64,000 nt of DNA, taken from Methanolobus sp. Lineage in GTDB: Archaea > Halobacteriota > Methanosarcinia > Methanosarcinales > Methanosarcinaceae. The DNA is taken from NCBI RefSeq assembly GCF_016278385.1, contig NZ_JADQBY010000018.1, forward strand, positions 1-64,000. Direction: 5' to 3'. The translations under genes were made by a program, and so were the position numbers. The notes under the pieces are model-generated. The model did not search any database and was not told where the DNA came from. It saw nothing but the letters and a program-made list of their open reading frames with translations. Positions 1 through 8,760 of this stretch are shown here, one piece after another. The stretch's first letter is position 1, and every line of letters starts with the position of its first letter.

Positions 1-19
1 TTAAATTCAAAATATTAGT

Positions 20-51
20 GCATAACCTTGACAGGTATGTCAAGGTTATGC
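20..51. terminator. Perfect 14-bp inverted repeat, probable terminator
   Basis: Positions 20-33 and 38-51 are exact reverse complements around a 4-base loop. The hairpin lies 22 bases past the stop of the leftward response regulator gene, where a transcription end is expected. It could also serve a gene entering from the left edge. Confidence 0.6.
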
Positions 52-72
52 TTGTCGTCAAAATGAGGTTTT

Positions 73-435
73 CTACAGAGCCGAAAATGGAAGTCTTTTT
101 ATGCGGTCCTTGAGAACATAATCAGTAGCTCCTGCTTTCATACACGTTACTGCAGTTTCCTCATTCAGAGAACCGGTTAAAATTATAAAAGGTATGCTAT
201 CATCGAAATCAAGCAGTATCTTTAGTGCCTGCATACCATCGAATACGGGAAGACTATAGTCCGATATCACAATATCAGGAGAAAACTCTTCGAGCTGTTT
301 TGAAAACTCCTCTATTGTTTCTACCCTCATGGATTCAAATTCTATATCCTGCTTGAAAAGTGCCCTTTCTGCCAACTCTGTATCAGATGGAATATCCTCA
401 ACAAACAAAATGCGCAGACCAGAATCTTTTACCAT
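73..435 (-). CDS. Response regulator receiver protein (single domain)
   Basis: A stand-alone CheY-like receiver that should be phosphorylated by a histidine kinase, most simply the one encoded at 879-2918. The acidic pair follows the first strand (FVEDIPSD), the phospho-acceptor Asp is in ISDYSLP, the Thr is in IILTGS and the Lys in YVLKDR; there is no output domain. I start at ATG 435 because GAGG lies just upstream and this removes the overlap with the preceding gene; a longer reading from 468 would overlap it by 20 bases. The stop is TAG. The C-terminus is short, ending soon after the RLPF motif usually found before the last helix; readthrough of TAG would add only four codons. Confidence 0.85.
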   Translation of the reverse strand: MVKDSGLRILFVEDIPSDTELAERALFKQDIEFESMRVETIEEFSKQLEEFSPDIVISDYSLPVFDGMQALKILLDFDDSIPFIILTGSLNEETAVTCMKAGATDYVLKDRIKRLPFSAL

Positions 436-448
436 TGTATTTTGTCCT

Positions 449-895
449 CTAGCAACTTTTGAATTCATTCATAAGCAACCAGTAGAAACCAATCTTGTTA
501 ATAGCTTCCACAAAATTATCAAAATCAACTGGTTTTACTATGTAACTGTTCACACCCAGACGATAGCTTTCCACAATATCACATTCCTGCTTTGAAGAAG
601 TCAGCATAACAACCGGAATGGATTTTGTATTCATATCACTTTTTATTACTTTCAGGACTTCCAGACCATCTACCTTCGGAAGCTTCAGATCAAGAAGGAT
701 CAAACGAGGATGAGAGTTTATATCTCTGCCCTCATATTCCCCACGACAGTATATGAAATCAAGGGCCTTTTCACCATCCTCAAGGACAACTATACTGTTT
801 GCAATGTTGTTCTTTTTCAAAGCCCTGAGAGCCAGTTCCACGTCATTTAGATTGTCTTCCACAAGTAATATTTCAACTTCATTCTCCGCACACAT
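449..895 (-). CDS. Response regulator, Rcp1-like single receiver
   Basis: A second single-domain receiver, of the type usually paired with phytochrome-like or PAS histidine kinases. Acidic residues are in LLVEDNLND, the phospho-acceptor Asp in [12 protein letters not shown], the Thr/Ser in VMLTSS and the Lys in YIVKPVDF. Its ATG overlaps the 3' end of the kinase gene by 17 bases and is preceded by GGAGGA inside the kinase coding sequence, so the two are translationally coupled. It ends in TAG, and the next receiver gene starts 13 bases further on. Kinase and both receivers therefore form one leftward operon; the output is unknown. Confidence 0.9.
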   Translation of the reverse strand: MCAENEVEILLVEDNLNDVELALRALKKNNIANSIVVLEDGEKALDFIYCRGEYEGRDINSHPRLILLDLKLPKVDGLEVLKVIKSDMNTKSIPVVMLTSSKQECDIVESYRLGVNSYIVKPVDFDNFVEAINKIGFYWLLMNEFKSC

Positions 896-2918
896 GCTCT
901 TCCTCCTTTAATGGTAATGAAAAATAAAATGTAGCACCTTCGCCAAGCTTCCCTTCCGCCCATATCTTGCCACCATGCCTGTGAACAATACGCTGGACAA
1001 TGGCAAGTCCCACGCCTGTTCCCTCAAATTCTTTTTCATTATGCAGGCGCTGGAAGATTCCAAAGAGTTTTTTGCTATACTTTGGATCAAAGCCCACACC
1101 ATTATCCTTTATATAGTAGACATTCATACCGTTTTCAGCATATGCATCCACCTCGATTTTGCTATCTTCCCCTTTCATACTAAATTTTATAGCATTTGAA
1201 AGAAGATTTATCCATAACTGCCTGATTAAAGTAGAATCTGCACAAATATGCGGCAGATCAGCAACTGTAAATACGAAATTATTTTCCTCTTTGTACATCA
1301 CAAGATCAATGAATATTGACCTAACCATAGAAGTCATATCAATCTCAACACAATTCATCTCATTCTTTCCAATCCTCGAAAGAGAGAGCAGATCTGTAAT
1401 GAGTTTATCCATCTTTTTTGTGTTTGTCCTGATAATTTCAAAAAGGCGTTTGGCCTCATCATCAAAAACACTTTCATAGTCTTCTGTAAGGATCCGTGAA
1501 AAACCATCAATTGCACGTAGAGGAGCACGCAGGTCATGGGATACAGAATATGTAAAAGCTTCTAGTTCCTTGTTAGCTGCTTCTAGCTGAGAGGTACGCT
1601 CAATGACACGTTGCTCAAGTTCAGCATTAAGTTTGCGAATCTTTTCTTCAGCCTTTTTGAGTTCAGTTATATCCTGTATTGAACCGGTCAACTTCACAAC
1701 CTTACCATTCTCAATTACAGGTTGACCAAGTGACCGTACCCATTTACGAACACCCTTTGCTGAAACAATTTCTAGTTCAAGGTCGTAAGGCATTCCATTA
1801 TCGATGGCATTTCGGAAGGCTTTCTCGATAGTATGGCGGGAAGCAGGAAGATAGAAGTTCATACAGAATTCTACATTCGGATCAATATCCGGATCAACGT
1901 CATGAATCCGAGCCATCTCAGGTGTCCATGTACTCTTGCCGGAAGAGATATCAATATCCCAACCACCAATATGAGCAATACTGCTTACTTCATTGAGAGA
2001 AACTGTACGTTGTCGTACTTTGGATTTGAGAGAGCCGTAATGATTAAGGAGAATATAGACAAGTAGCGATAGTAGAAGTACAATTACAAATCCACCTTTT
2101 TGAAAGATACTTAATGGTTCCTTAATGGAAGCCGACCAACCAGCAGCAGGAACAGCAGCAAGTTCCAGGCTGCCTTCTGGCAGACCTATGTTGTAGGTCC
2201 TTGGTCCAATCTCAAAAGTATCACGAGAACCAACAAACATCTGACCGGAACTTGCACGTAAAGCAATATTCATATTTTCAGGAGTATCATACAATCCGGC
2301 ATTCCTCAGCAAAGGCTGCATGTCAATGGCTATGACAGCAATACCCCATAGTGAATCCTCAATGTAAATAGCCTGCATGGCTACCAGAACAGTACCGCCT
2401 TCTTGAAGATCATATGGCCCGCTTATTGTTATTTGGCGCGTCTGAATGGCTCTCTGCACATCAGCACGAACCTTGAATCCTTCATTATTGATAAGATAAT
2501 CATAACTATTTCCCATAAAAGACATATTATCGGAACCAGGATAGACATACACCTCATTAGATGTTGGAAACAGTTGTATGGAATAGATACTATGTGCACC
2601 GGAATACAAACCAAAAGCAAATAAATCAAAATCATTATATAAATGGTATTTCGAAGGGTTTTCCTGGACAAAAGTATCCACCCCTTCAAGATAAGTAATA
2701 TCCTGACTTATGTGGTTTGTCAATGTATTTCCATAAGAGAACAATTGCATTTCAACCTGTGACTGCTGTTCTGCCATCAGATTATCCTGATATATAATAC
2801 TGAATTGCCATAAAATCAACGTCAATATTGCAAAAGTTATCACTGCACCTAAAAATGCCATATAATTCTGCTTACCATAAGGCAAAATGTCCAGTGTCTG
2901 CCGAGGTCCAACATCCAT
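879..2918 (-). CDS. Membrane sensor histidine kinase with extracellular sensor and PAS domain
   Basis: A 679-residue transmembrane kinase. One membrane helix is at about 20-42, followed by an extracellular sensor of about 230 residues (CHASE/Cache-like in size and position), a second helix at about 274-293, a PAS/PAC domain at about 305-425, a coiled coil, a HisKA domain with the phospho-acceptor His near 460 ([12 protein letters not shown]), and a HATPase_c domain with N box [17 protein letters not shown] and GTGVGLAIV. It probably reads an external signal and passes phosphate to the two receivers encoded immediately downstream. Such kinases are common in Methanosarcinaceae; the ligand cannot be told from sequence. 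Confidence 0.92.
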   Translation of the reverse strand: MDVGPRQTLDILPYGKQNYMAFLGAVITFAILTLILWQFSIIYQDNLMAEQQSQVEMQLFSYGNTLTNHISQDITYLEGVDTFVQENPSKYHLYNDFDLFAFGLYSGAHSIYSIQLFPTSNEVYVYPGSDNMSFMGNSYDYLINNEGFKVRADVQRAIQTRQITISGPYDLQEGGTVLVAMQAIYIEDSLWGIAVIAIDMQPLLRNAGLYDTPENMNIALRASSGQMFVGSRDTFEIGPRTYNIGLPEGSLELAAVPAAGWSASIKEPLSIFQKGGFVIVLLLSLLVYILLNHYGSLKSKVRQRTVSLNEVSSIAHIGGWDIDISSGKSTWTPEMARIHDVDPDIDPNVEFCMNFYLPASRHTIEKAFRNAIDNGMPYDLELEIVSAKGVRKWVRSLGQPVIENGKVVKLTGSIQDITELKKAEEKIRKLNAELEQRVIERTSQLEAANKELEAFTYSVSHDLRAPLRAIDGFSRILTEDYESVFDDEAKRLFEIIRTNTKKMDKLITDLLSLSRIGKNEMNCVEIDMTSMVRSIFIDLVMYKEENNFVFTVADLPHICADSTLIRQLWINLLSNAIKFSMKGEDSKIEVDAYAENGMNVYYIKDNGVGFDPKYSKKLFGIFQRLHNEKEFEGTGVGLAIVQRIVHRHGGKIWAEGKLGEGATFYFSLPLKEEEHVCGE

Positions 2919-3326
2919 CCCTAAATAACACTCCTGGAAAGCTTTTTGCGTTATACCCTTAACTTGAGACCATTAACCATGAGAAAAATGCCAATTAATA
3001 TAATTCTGGAATTTATCTATGCTTTAGAATAACTCAAGTACTGAATATACAAACATCTGCCGTCCTTTCATCCGATATTAGAAATATTAAATCTCAATGA
3101 AAATTGATTTAGGAGATAGTATAAATAGATATCGGATTTATTGAAATGACCTTAAGAGGATATCTAATTAGCTCCAAAGCCATCATTTTCTAATTAGACA
3201 GTTCTACAGCCAATTGAGTGCAACACCCGAAAATAGCATCAATATTTGCCGCAAACACAGGTTTTTAAAGAGAACAGATAAATAAAGTAAGTAGAAGTAC
3301 AAGTTACATCATTTTGCTTTCCTCAT
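2919..3326. other. Intergenic region between divergent kinase operon and tRNA-Cys/cysS
   Basis: About 400 AT-rich bases without a convincing gene. A TATA-like octamer on the plus strand is at 3120-3127. The leftward kinase promoter and the rightward tRNA promoter must both lie here. I see no strong inverted repeat. Confidence 0.5.
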
Positions 3327-3399
3327 GCCGAGGTGACAGAGTGGCTAATGTGACCGCCTGCAGAGCGGTTTTTCGGGAGTTCGAATCTTCCCCTCGGCA
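3327..3399 (+). tRNA. tRNA-Cys (GCA anticodon)
   Basis: A full cloverleaf can be folded by eye: acceptor GCCGAGG (3327-3333) with CCTCGGC (3392-3398), U8 at 3334, a 3-bp D stem, a 5-bp anticodon stem around loop CTGCAGA with anticodon GCA at 3360-3362, a 5-base variable region and a T arm with TTCGAAT. CCA is not encoded. In this fold the discriminator base at 3399 is A, whereas U73 is the usual identity base of tRNA-Cys. The gene lies 24 bases before cysS, on the same strand, so tRNA and cognate synthetase are probably made from one transcript. Confidence 0.93.
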
Positions 3400-3423
3400 T
3401 CCTACCCATAAAGGAGTTTTACT

Positions 3424-4860
3424 GTGGCATTAAAAGTATACAATACATTGACAAGGGACATGGAGGATTTTGTCCCCTTCCAAGGGAAAAAAGTGAATAT
3501 GTACGTTTGCGGTCCCACCGTATATGACCACTGCCACCTGGGACATGCCAGAAGCTACGTTTCTTTTGATGTGATAAGACGATATCTTATCTATAGAGGA
3601 TATGATGTTAACTACACCTCCAATATAACTGATGTGGATGACAAGGTAATAAACCGGGCAAAAGAAATAGGAGAAGACCCTTTTATCCTGTCCCGTAAGT
3701 TCACGGAGTCATTCATAGAGGATATGGAAACTCTCGCGGTGTTGCCCCCGGATACCCGTCCAAAAGTCACGGAACACATTACCGAGATTATCCAAACCGT
3801 GGAAACACTGATAGAAAACAGTGCTGCTTACGTAACTCCTAAAGGCAATGTCTACTATGACCTCACAAGGTCCGAAGGTAGGATAGGCATACTGAGCCAC
3901 CAGACCGTAGAAGGACTTCTTGAAGGCTCAGGAAACAGAGTCGAAGTAGAATACGATAAAAGATATCAGCTTGATTTCGTCCTCTGGAAATCTGCTCCAG
4001 AAGGCGAACCCGGATGGAATAGTCCATGGGGGTGGGGCCGCCCGGGCTGGCATATAGAGTGCTCCGTAATGTCAATGAAGTATAGTTCAGGACAACTTGA
4101 CATTCACGGTGGCGGTATGGATCTGATCTTCCCACACCATGAAGCTGAAATACACCAGTCAGAAAGCTGCAGTGGAAAGCATCCGTTCAGTAAGTACTGG
4201 ATGCACAACGGCTTCCTTACAATTGACAGAGAGAAAATGTCAAAGTCCCTTGGCAATTTCTTCACCATTAAAGAGGTTCTCGACAAATTTTCCCCCGGAA
4301 CTATCAGATTCTTCATAGTCTATACACACTACAGGAGTACTATCGATTTCAGCGAGGAGACTCTGGAAGAAGCTGGCAAGGCAAGGAAGAGATTGTTGAA
4401 TACGATCTCGAACGTAAAGCATGACATGAAGGAAGCCCATGAAGAGAGAAATGATTGCGGACTTACGGAATTGGTAACTGAGACCAGAGAGGCATTTATC
4501 AATTCAATGGATGATGATTTCAACACAAGAGAAGCGATTGGAAGTCTTTTTGTGTTCTCCCGTAAAGTAAATTCCATTATTTCCAGCGAAAAGCCCGGTC
4601 GTGGAGCACTTGAAAACGTACTGAGGTTCTTTTCAGAGATTAACGACGTACTTGGCATATTTGCTGAAGATGAAAGCAATGCTTCAGAAAATATGAACAA
4701 TGGCCTGTCGGAGGAAAATATTATGGAAATAATAAGACTTCGGGAAAAGGCCCGTAAAGAGAAGGACTGGGCAAAAGCCGATTCCATTCGGGATGAGCTT
4801 AAAGAGAAAGGGATTGTGATCGAAGATGGGAAAGATGGAGTCAGATGGAAACGGATGTAA
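3424..4860 (+). CDS. cysS: Cysteinyl-tRNA synthetase
   Basis: A class I aminoacyl-tRNA synthetase charging tRNA-Cys with cysteine. The zinc-site Cys29 lies in YVCGPTVYD, the HIGH-type motif HLGH is at 38-41 and KMSKS near 271-275, followed by the helical anticodon-binding region. At 478 residues it has normal length. The start is GTG, 6 bases after AAGGAG. The tRNA-Cys gene is directly upstream. Methanogens may instead make Cys-tRNA by the SepRS/SepCysS route; a full-length CysRS here shows that direct charging is available. Confidence 0.97.
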   Translation: MALKVYNTLTRDMEDFVPFQGKKVNMYVCGPTVYDHCHLGHARSYVSFDVIRRYLIYRGYDVNYTSNITDVDDKVINRAKEIGEDPFILSRKFTESFIEDMETLAVLPPDTRPKVTEHITEIIQTVETLIENSAAYVTPKGNVYYDLTRSEGRIGILSHQTVEGLLEGSGNRVEVEYDKRYQLDFVLWKSAPEGEPGWNSPWGWGRPGWHIECSVMSMKYSSGQLDIHGGGMDLIFPHHEAEIHQSESCSGKHPFSKYWMHNGFLTIDREKMSKSLGNFFTIKEVLDKFSPGTIRFFIVYTHYRSTIDFSEETLEEAGKARKRLLNTISNVKHDMKEAHEERNDCGLTELVTETREAFINSMDDDFNTREAIGSLFVFSRKVNSIISSEKPGRGALENVLRFFSEINDVLGIFAEDESNASENMNNGLSEENIMEIIRLREKARKEKDWAKADSIRDELKEKGIVIEDGKDGVRWKRM

Positions 4861-4904
4861 GACTTAAAAGAAAACCATAAGTTACAGAATCATATCACAA
4901 ACAG

Positions 4905-5108
4905 TTAATCAGCCATATATTTTGACTTTTTACATGAACTGTAGTGATTTAACCGCCCTTTTTTCAGGAGAATCTCATTTTCCATAAATTTGATGTGGCG
5001 GATAATATCCGCGTACGCTTGAGATGTTTCATGCATCTTGAATTCCCGGGATATTTTTAATAACAGTGACAGGTTTTCAAGTAGTTCGGTCGATTCTATC
5101 AGAACCAT
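4905..5108 (-). CDS. Hypothetical small protein (67 aa)
   Basis: An open frame between the 3' ends of cysS and mttC. The predicted product is helical and charged, with a Lys-rich C-terminus and one Cys, without membrane segment or motif I recognise. No clear ribosome binding site precedes the ATG; a leaderless message is possible because the upstream sequence is AT-rich. It fills otherwise empty space and has a plausible amino acid composition, but it may be a chance ORF. Confidence 0.45.
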   Translation of the reverse strand: MVLIESTELLENLSLLLKISREFKMHETSQAYADIIRHIKFMENEILLKKGRLNHYSSCKKSKYMAD

Positions 5109-5210
5109 TTTTTCAATACTATGTGAGATAATTTCATTTTAATTTGTATCAATCTTAAATTAACAGATAGAGAGGTGCTTTAGTACATCTCCAAAAACTC
5201 CCCTCTGTAC

Positions 5211-5873
5211 TTAGAACGGCCTTCGTGTAAATAATGCAGTAATCTTATTCACAGCATCTCCTGAATTCTCTGCATAAATGTCGGCGCCGATTCTGTCAGC
5301 CCACTCCTGAGTTACAGGTGCACCACCAACCATCGTTATGACGTTGTGCCTGAAACCTGCTTCATTGAGTTGCTCCTCTATACGCATCTGATTAATCATC
5401 GTAATGGTCATGAGTGCTGACGAGGCTACTATATCTGCATTAACTTCCCTTGCCTTTTCTACATAGCTCTCGATGGGCACATCGCTTCCAAGATCAACTA
5501 CATTATATCCTGCGATCCTGAGCGCTGTTGCAACAATATCCTTTCCTATGGAATGGATATCACCTTCAATTGTACCTATAACAACTGTGCCTCTTGATTT
5601 GGTTTGAGCACCCATCTGTTCCATTTCAGGTAAAAGTATTTTAATTGCTGCCTGCATTGCATCGACTGCTGCAATAACATGTGGAAGGAACAATGTACCT
5701 GCTGCAAACTGTTCACCCACAATTGCCATTGCCACTGTGAAGCCTTCCTCAATGAGCTCTGCAGGATCAATGCCTGCAGCAAGAGCATCGCTAGCAACCT
5801 TTTTTGCTGCATCATCATCAAATTCCATGACAGCTGCTTTTGCCTTGGCAATAATTTCTTGCTTTTTGAGCAT
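5211..5873 (-). CDS. mttC: Methylamine corrinoid protein, MttC type
   Basis: The corrinoid carrier that takes the methyl group from a methylamine methyltransferase and hands it to MtbA for coenzyme M methylation. The N-terminal helical cap spans about 1-90 and the B12-binding Rossmann domain about 95-220. The cobalt-ligating His107 is in DIHSIG (105-110), with SALM and VGGAP motifs further on. Among MttC, MtbC and MtmC, the sequence from EIIAKAKAA through GTLFLPHV and TIEGDIHSIGKDIVA fits MttC best. No mttB or other methyltransferase lies in the window, so it is an orphan copy; its partner may be encoded elsewhere. Confidence 0.85.
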   Translation of the reverse strand: MLKKQEIIAKAKAAVMEFDDDAAKKVASDALAAGIDPAELIEEGFTVAMAIVGEQFAAGTLFLPHVIAAVDAMQAAIKILLPEMEQMGAQTKSRGTVVIGTIEGDIHSIGKDIVATALRIAGYNVVDLGSDVPIESYVEKAREVNADIVASSALMTITMINQMRIEEQLNEAGFRHNVITMVGGAPVTQEWADRIGADIYAENSGDAVNKITALFTRRPF

Positions 5874-6077
5874 TGGAATTTCCTTTTTACTTTAGTCCTG
5901 CAACCTTCTAATGAAGATGAATGTAAAAGTAATCAATAAAATTACTACAAAGATAAGCCATATAACATAAACCGAATACAATGTGTTTATTGCATTTGAA
6001 TGCAGAAAAGATTAAGTAATATACAATTTTCTTTGCAATATTACAGTGCGCTTGTAATAATGCAGTTGGATTCTGTG

Positions 6078-6162
6078 CAGTGCCGATGAAAATGCTATTG
6101 TATGAGCAAATGATATGTTTGAATATTACAAAGGTATCTCAAAGCCATTGTTTGAAAAATAA
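6078..6162 (+). pseudogene. Remnant of a DUF1724-type regulator, 3' end (copy 1)
   Basis: These 85 bases match 8097-8181 with about 7 mismatches. In frame they encode the last residues of a methanogen winged-helix regulator with DUF1724 (ending FEYYKGISKPLFEK and a stop), but a TGA replaces the expected Trp codon. Nothing upstream continues the reading frame, so it is a dead fragment. Together with copy 2 it brackets the arsM/CopZ cassette. Confidence 0.65.
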
Positions 6163-6255
6163 CACAGTTATACCCAAACTGCAAAGATAGTAACCGTTCT
6201 TGAGGGAAATCTACTGTCAGGATGAAGTTGTCAAACACAAATATGTCTTGCAATA

Positions 6256-6297
6256 GTATATATGCATAAATGCACATATATGCAAATATATGCAAGG
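6256..6297 (+). promoter_or_regulatory. ATGCA repeat array at the arsM start, likely ArsR-type operator
   Basis: Four ATGCA units lie within 35 bases directly before and across the start codon of the ArsR-ArsM fusion gene, including the dyad TGCATAAATGCA. ArsR-family repressors bind AT-rich dyads near their own promoters, so autoregulation by the fused N-terminal domain is the simplest reading. This is inference from position and symmetry. Confidence 0.45.
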
Positions 6298-7324
6298 GAA
6301 TAAAGCAAAGTTCTTCAAAGCCCTGGGTGACAAAACACGACTTACTATCGTAGGATGCCTATTAAAGCAGGACCACTGTGCATGTGACTTCTCTACTACA
6401 ACAGGAAAGGACCAGACTACCGTATCCCGACATCTGAAGATACTCTGTGAAGCAGGCATCCTGAGATATAAAAAGGATGGAAGATACGTAATTTACAGCA
6501 TAAAGGATGATAAGATGAAAGAAACACTTGAGAAATGCGGAGTTGAAAAAGTTGATTCATGCTGTCCAGGAAGCGTAATGGATGCGAATACTAAGAAGAG
6601 TATCGTGAAAAATGGCTATACTAAGATTGCATTGGGTGTTGCACAATGTGGGTGTTGTGGAGACTTTACGAACGAAGAGCATGCAACGTCAATAGGATAT
6701 TCACCTGAAGAAACGCAGTCATTCTCTGAAGCAAACCTGGGACTTGGATGCGGAAATCCTACGGCACTTGGCGAGATAAAAGAAGGCGATACTGTTGTTG
6801 ACCTGGGTTCCGGGGCAGGATTTGACAGTTTCCTGGCTGTTAGGAAAGTAGGCAATCGCGGAAAAGTCATCGGCGTGGATATGACAGACGAAATGCTTGC
6901 AAAGGCCAGGAATAATGCTGAAAAGTATGGATATGAAAATGTAGAGTTCAGGAAAGGAGATATAGAAGACCTACCCGTGGAAAGCGATTCTATTGATGTT
7001 ATCATAAGCAATTGCGTTATAAATCTGACACCTGACAAACCCCGGGTATTCAGGGAAGCATACAGAGTACTCAGAAAGGGTGGCAGGATGTTCATATCTG
7101 ATATGGTCCTGTTGAAAGATCTCACGGAAGAGGAGAGGAATAATGAGGAACTCATCTGTGCCTGTGTTGGAGGAGCTTTACTAAAAGATGACTACCTGAA
7201 CAAAATAAAGGAAGCAGGATTCTCAATCAAAATAATAGAAGAAGATACTGACATCAGTGAAAGACAATATTCAGGATACCCGATTGAAAGCCTTAAACTG
7301 GAACTGATAAAAACGGATGTATGA
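6290..7324 (+). CDS. arsM: Fusion of ArsR-family repressor with arsenite methyltransferase
   Basis: Residues 1-85 form an ArsR winged helix with DHCACDF (Cys30, Cys32), the type of Cys pair that binds As(III) in classical ArsR, and recognition helix QTTVSRHLK. Residues about 110-344 are an ArsM methyltransferase that methylates As(III) with S-adenosylmethionine: SAM motif DLGSGAGFD at 171-179, and Cys in GCGNP (154), ISNCVINL and CACVGGA matching the conserved arsenic-binding cysteines, plus an extra QCGCCGDF cluster at 120-125. ATG 6290 sits within a repeat array that may be its own operator. The CopZ-like gene follows after 3 bases. Confidence 0.9.
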   Translation: MQGNKAKFFKALGDKTRLTIVGCLLKQDHCACDFSTTTGKDQTTVSRHLKILCEAGILRYKKDGRYVIYSIKDDKMKETLEKCGVEKVDSCCPGSVMDANTKKSIVKNGYTKIALGVAQCGCCGDFTNEEHATSIGYSPEETQSFSEANLGLGCGNPTALGEIKEGDTVVDLGSGAGFDSFLAVRKVGNRGKVIGVDMTDEMLAKARNNAEKYGYENVEFRKGDIEDLPVESDSIDVIISNCVINLTPDKPRVFREAYRVLRKGGRMFISDMVLLKDLTEEERNNEELICACVGGALLKDDYLNKIKEAGFSIKIIEEDTDISERQYSGYPIESLKLELIKTDV

Positions 7325-7327
7325 ACA

Positions 7328-7795
7328 GTGAAGAATAAACAGATCACCGTTCTAGAAATCACAGCCGGTTTAATCGCATGTCCAGCCTGCAAAAAAATCG
7401 GAACTCCTGTAAAGAATATCACGGTAAGGCACATAGTCAAAAAAGAGCAGATGGAAAGAGTTGGAAAAGGAGACTATCATCTGTGCATGGACTCGGAGTG
7501 TGATGTTGCTTACTATGATGAGAAAGGTACGCTTTTTGATAAAATTGACATCAAAGTTCCATTATGGTTCAAAATAGATGCAAGTCCTAAATATGCATGT
7601 TACTGCAGTCACATAACAGAAAATGATGTTACCAAGGCGGTCCTTGAACACGGAATGCATGATATGGGAACCATAAGGAAATTCTATGACAAGGATGGAA
7701 AATGTCAGTGCAAAGTGAAAAACCCAACCGGTAACTGCTGCACAAAAGCATTCAACGAAGCCATCAGCAAAGGTCTCGAGTCAAAGAACAGTTAA
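7328..7795 (+). CDS. CopZ-like iron-sulfur/zinc metallochaperone-type protein
   Basis: A 155-residue Cys-rich protein. The N-terminal part (ACPACKK near 18-21, then CMDSECDVAYYDE) resembles the zinc-binding domain of Archaeoglobus CopZ; the C-terminal part (CYCSHIT, then KCQCK and NCC) resembles a BFD-like [2Fe-2S] domain. In CopZ these two modules precede a Cu-binding HMA domain, which is absent here. Starting at GTG 3 bases after arsM, it is almost certainly in the same operon, so a role in handling arsenic or another thiophilic metal, perhaps as electron donor, is likely but unproven. Confidence 0.75.
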   Translation: MKNKQITVLEITAGLIACPACKKIGTPVKNITVRHIVKKEQMERVGKGDYHLCMDSECDVAYYDEKGTLFDKIDIKVPLWFKIDASPKYACYCSHITENDVTKAVLEHGMHDMGTIRKFYDKDGKCQCKVKNPTGNCCTKAFNEAISKGLESKNS

Positions 7796-7797
7796 AG

Positions 7798-7815
7798 GGC
7801 ATGGATTTCCATGCC
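7798..7815. terminator. Hairpin between convergent genes
   Basis: A 7-bp stem (GGCATGG/CCATGCC) with a 4-base loop lies 2 bases after the stop of the CopZ-like gene and shortly before the stop of the converging small gene. It probably ends the arsM operon transcript. Confidence 0.55.
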
Positions 7816-7831
7816 TCAAACTTCCTTTTCA

Positions 7832-8023
7832 TTAAAGATTATTCTGGTCAGGTGTTACCCCATAGTAGTCTGTTCTTGCCTTGCCCCAGATACACCCATT
7901 CTTGCCCATTATTTTCAATTCAAGATTCTGTAATGCTTTGCATATGCCATTTCCAGCTCTTGCCCCATTACATATAACACAGTATTTTTCACAAAAGACC
8001 GGCGGTTTGTCTTTTTTAACCAT
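7832..8023 (-). CDS. Small Cys-rich conserved-type protein (63 aa)
   Basis: Soluble protein with cysteines in CEKYCVIC, GICKAL and NGCIWGKA, suggesting a bound zinc ion or Fe-S cluster. The ordered spacing and the KARTDYYGVTPDQ tail look selected rather than random. I cannot name the family. It runs against the arsM operon and stops 36 bases from it. Confidence 0.6.
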   Translation of the reverse strand: MVKKDKPPVFCEKYCVICNGARAGNGICKALQNLELKIMGKNGCIWGKARTDYYGVTPDQNNL

Positions 8024-8043
8024 AAATCATCTGTGATAATAAG

Positions 8044-8181
8044 ATGGCTCTTATATTCTTCAATCAGAACGGCAAATATGACTATGAAGAACTTTTCAGT
8101 GCCGATGAAAATGCTATTGGCTGGGCAAGTGATCTTTTTGAATATTACAAAGGTATCTCAAAGCCTTTGTTTGAAAAATAA
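8044..8181 (+). pseudogene. Remnant of a DUF1724-type regulator, 3' end (copy 2)
   Basis: The frame from ATG 8044 encodes 45 residues that look like the very C-terminus of the methanogen DUF1724 winged-helix regulators (FFNQNGKYDYEELF, then a Trp-containing helix ending FEYYKGISKP). An in-frame TAA at 8023 and lack of the HTH and middle domain show that it is a fragment. The last 85 bases repeat 6078-6162 at about 92% identity. Confidence 0.65.
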
Positions 8182-8229
8182 TGCTATTGATAGATCACCA
8201 ACAAAACCTAAAACAGGAATATGAAAATA

Positions 8230-8748
8230 TCAATCAATATCCGTTTTTGATACGCTTTTAAGACGGTTTACACCATCTATATCATCAATTACATCAGCAA
8301 CAGCTTCAGGAACAAGAGATCTCCAGTCCTCATCATTCAACATACGCCTTCTGGCCTCACTACCTGAGTAACCTTCCCTCTGATACATTGGGGGTTGTTC
8401 CACAGGAATGCCGGCTTCTTTGAAAAGACGCACAACAAGCGGATTATTAGAATAAACAACATCAAATGGTGGTGTCATAGAAATAATATGAGAGACCCAC
8501 ACAGCATTTCTTTGCAGGTCTTCCAGAGGTATGGCGTAATGTTTCACATTAGCATCTTCGAGAGAATGCCTGATCATCATTACGCGTTCACCTGCGGTAA
8601 ATGGATTCTTAGGTTCGTGGCTTTTCTGCGCACTGCCTATACCAATTACTACCTCATCAACATCCCGGGCAATATTTTGTATGATGGAATAATGTCCGAG
8701 ATGAAATGGTTGAAAGCGTCCGATGTAGAACGCTCTTTGCATGTGCAT
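8230..8748 (-). CDS. Nicotinamide-nucleotide adenylyltransferase (archaeal NMNAT)
   Basis: Makes NAD+ from NMN and ATP. The nucleotidyltransferase fold is marked by GRFQPFHLGH near the N-terminus (HxGH class) and by a C-terminal SGSEARR motif corresponding to ISSTxxR. At 172 residues it has the normal archaeal length. ATG 8748 and ATG 8742 are both possible starts. The gene follows fpoF by 12 bases on the same strand, so it is probably cotranscribed with mer and fpoF. Confidence 0.93.
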   Translation of the reverse strand: MHMQRAFYIGRFQPFHLGHYSIIQNIARDVDEVVIGIGSAQKSHEPKNPFTAGERVMMIRHSLEDANVKHYAIPLEDLQRNAVWVSHIISMTPPFDVVYSNNPLVVRLFKEAGIPVEQPPMYQREGYSGSEARRRMLNDEDWRSLVPEAVADVIDDIDGVNRLKSVSKTDID

Positions 8749-8760
8749 ATTTGATAACCA

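Noticed and set aside
6616-7155. Open frame of 179 codons opposite arsM
   Set aside because: Antisense shadow of the methyltransferase domain; Ser/Phe-rich and motif-free.
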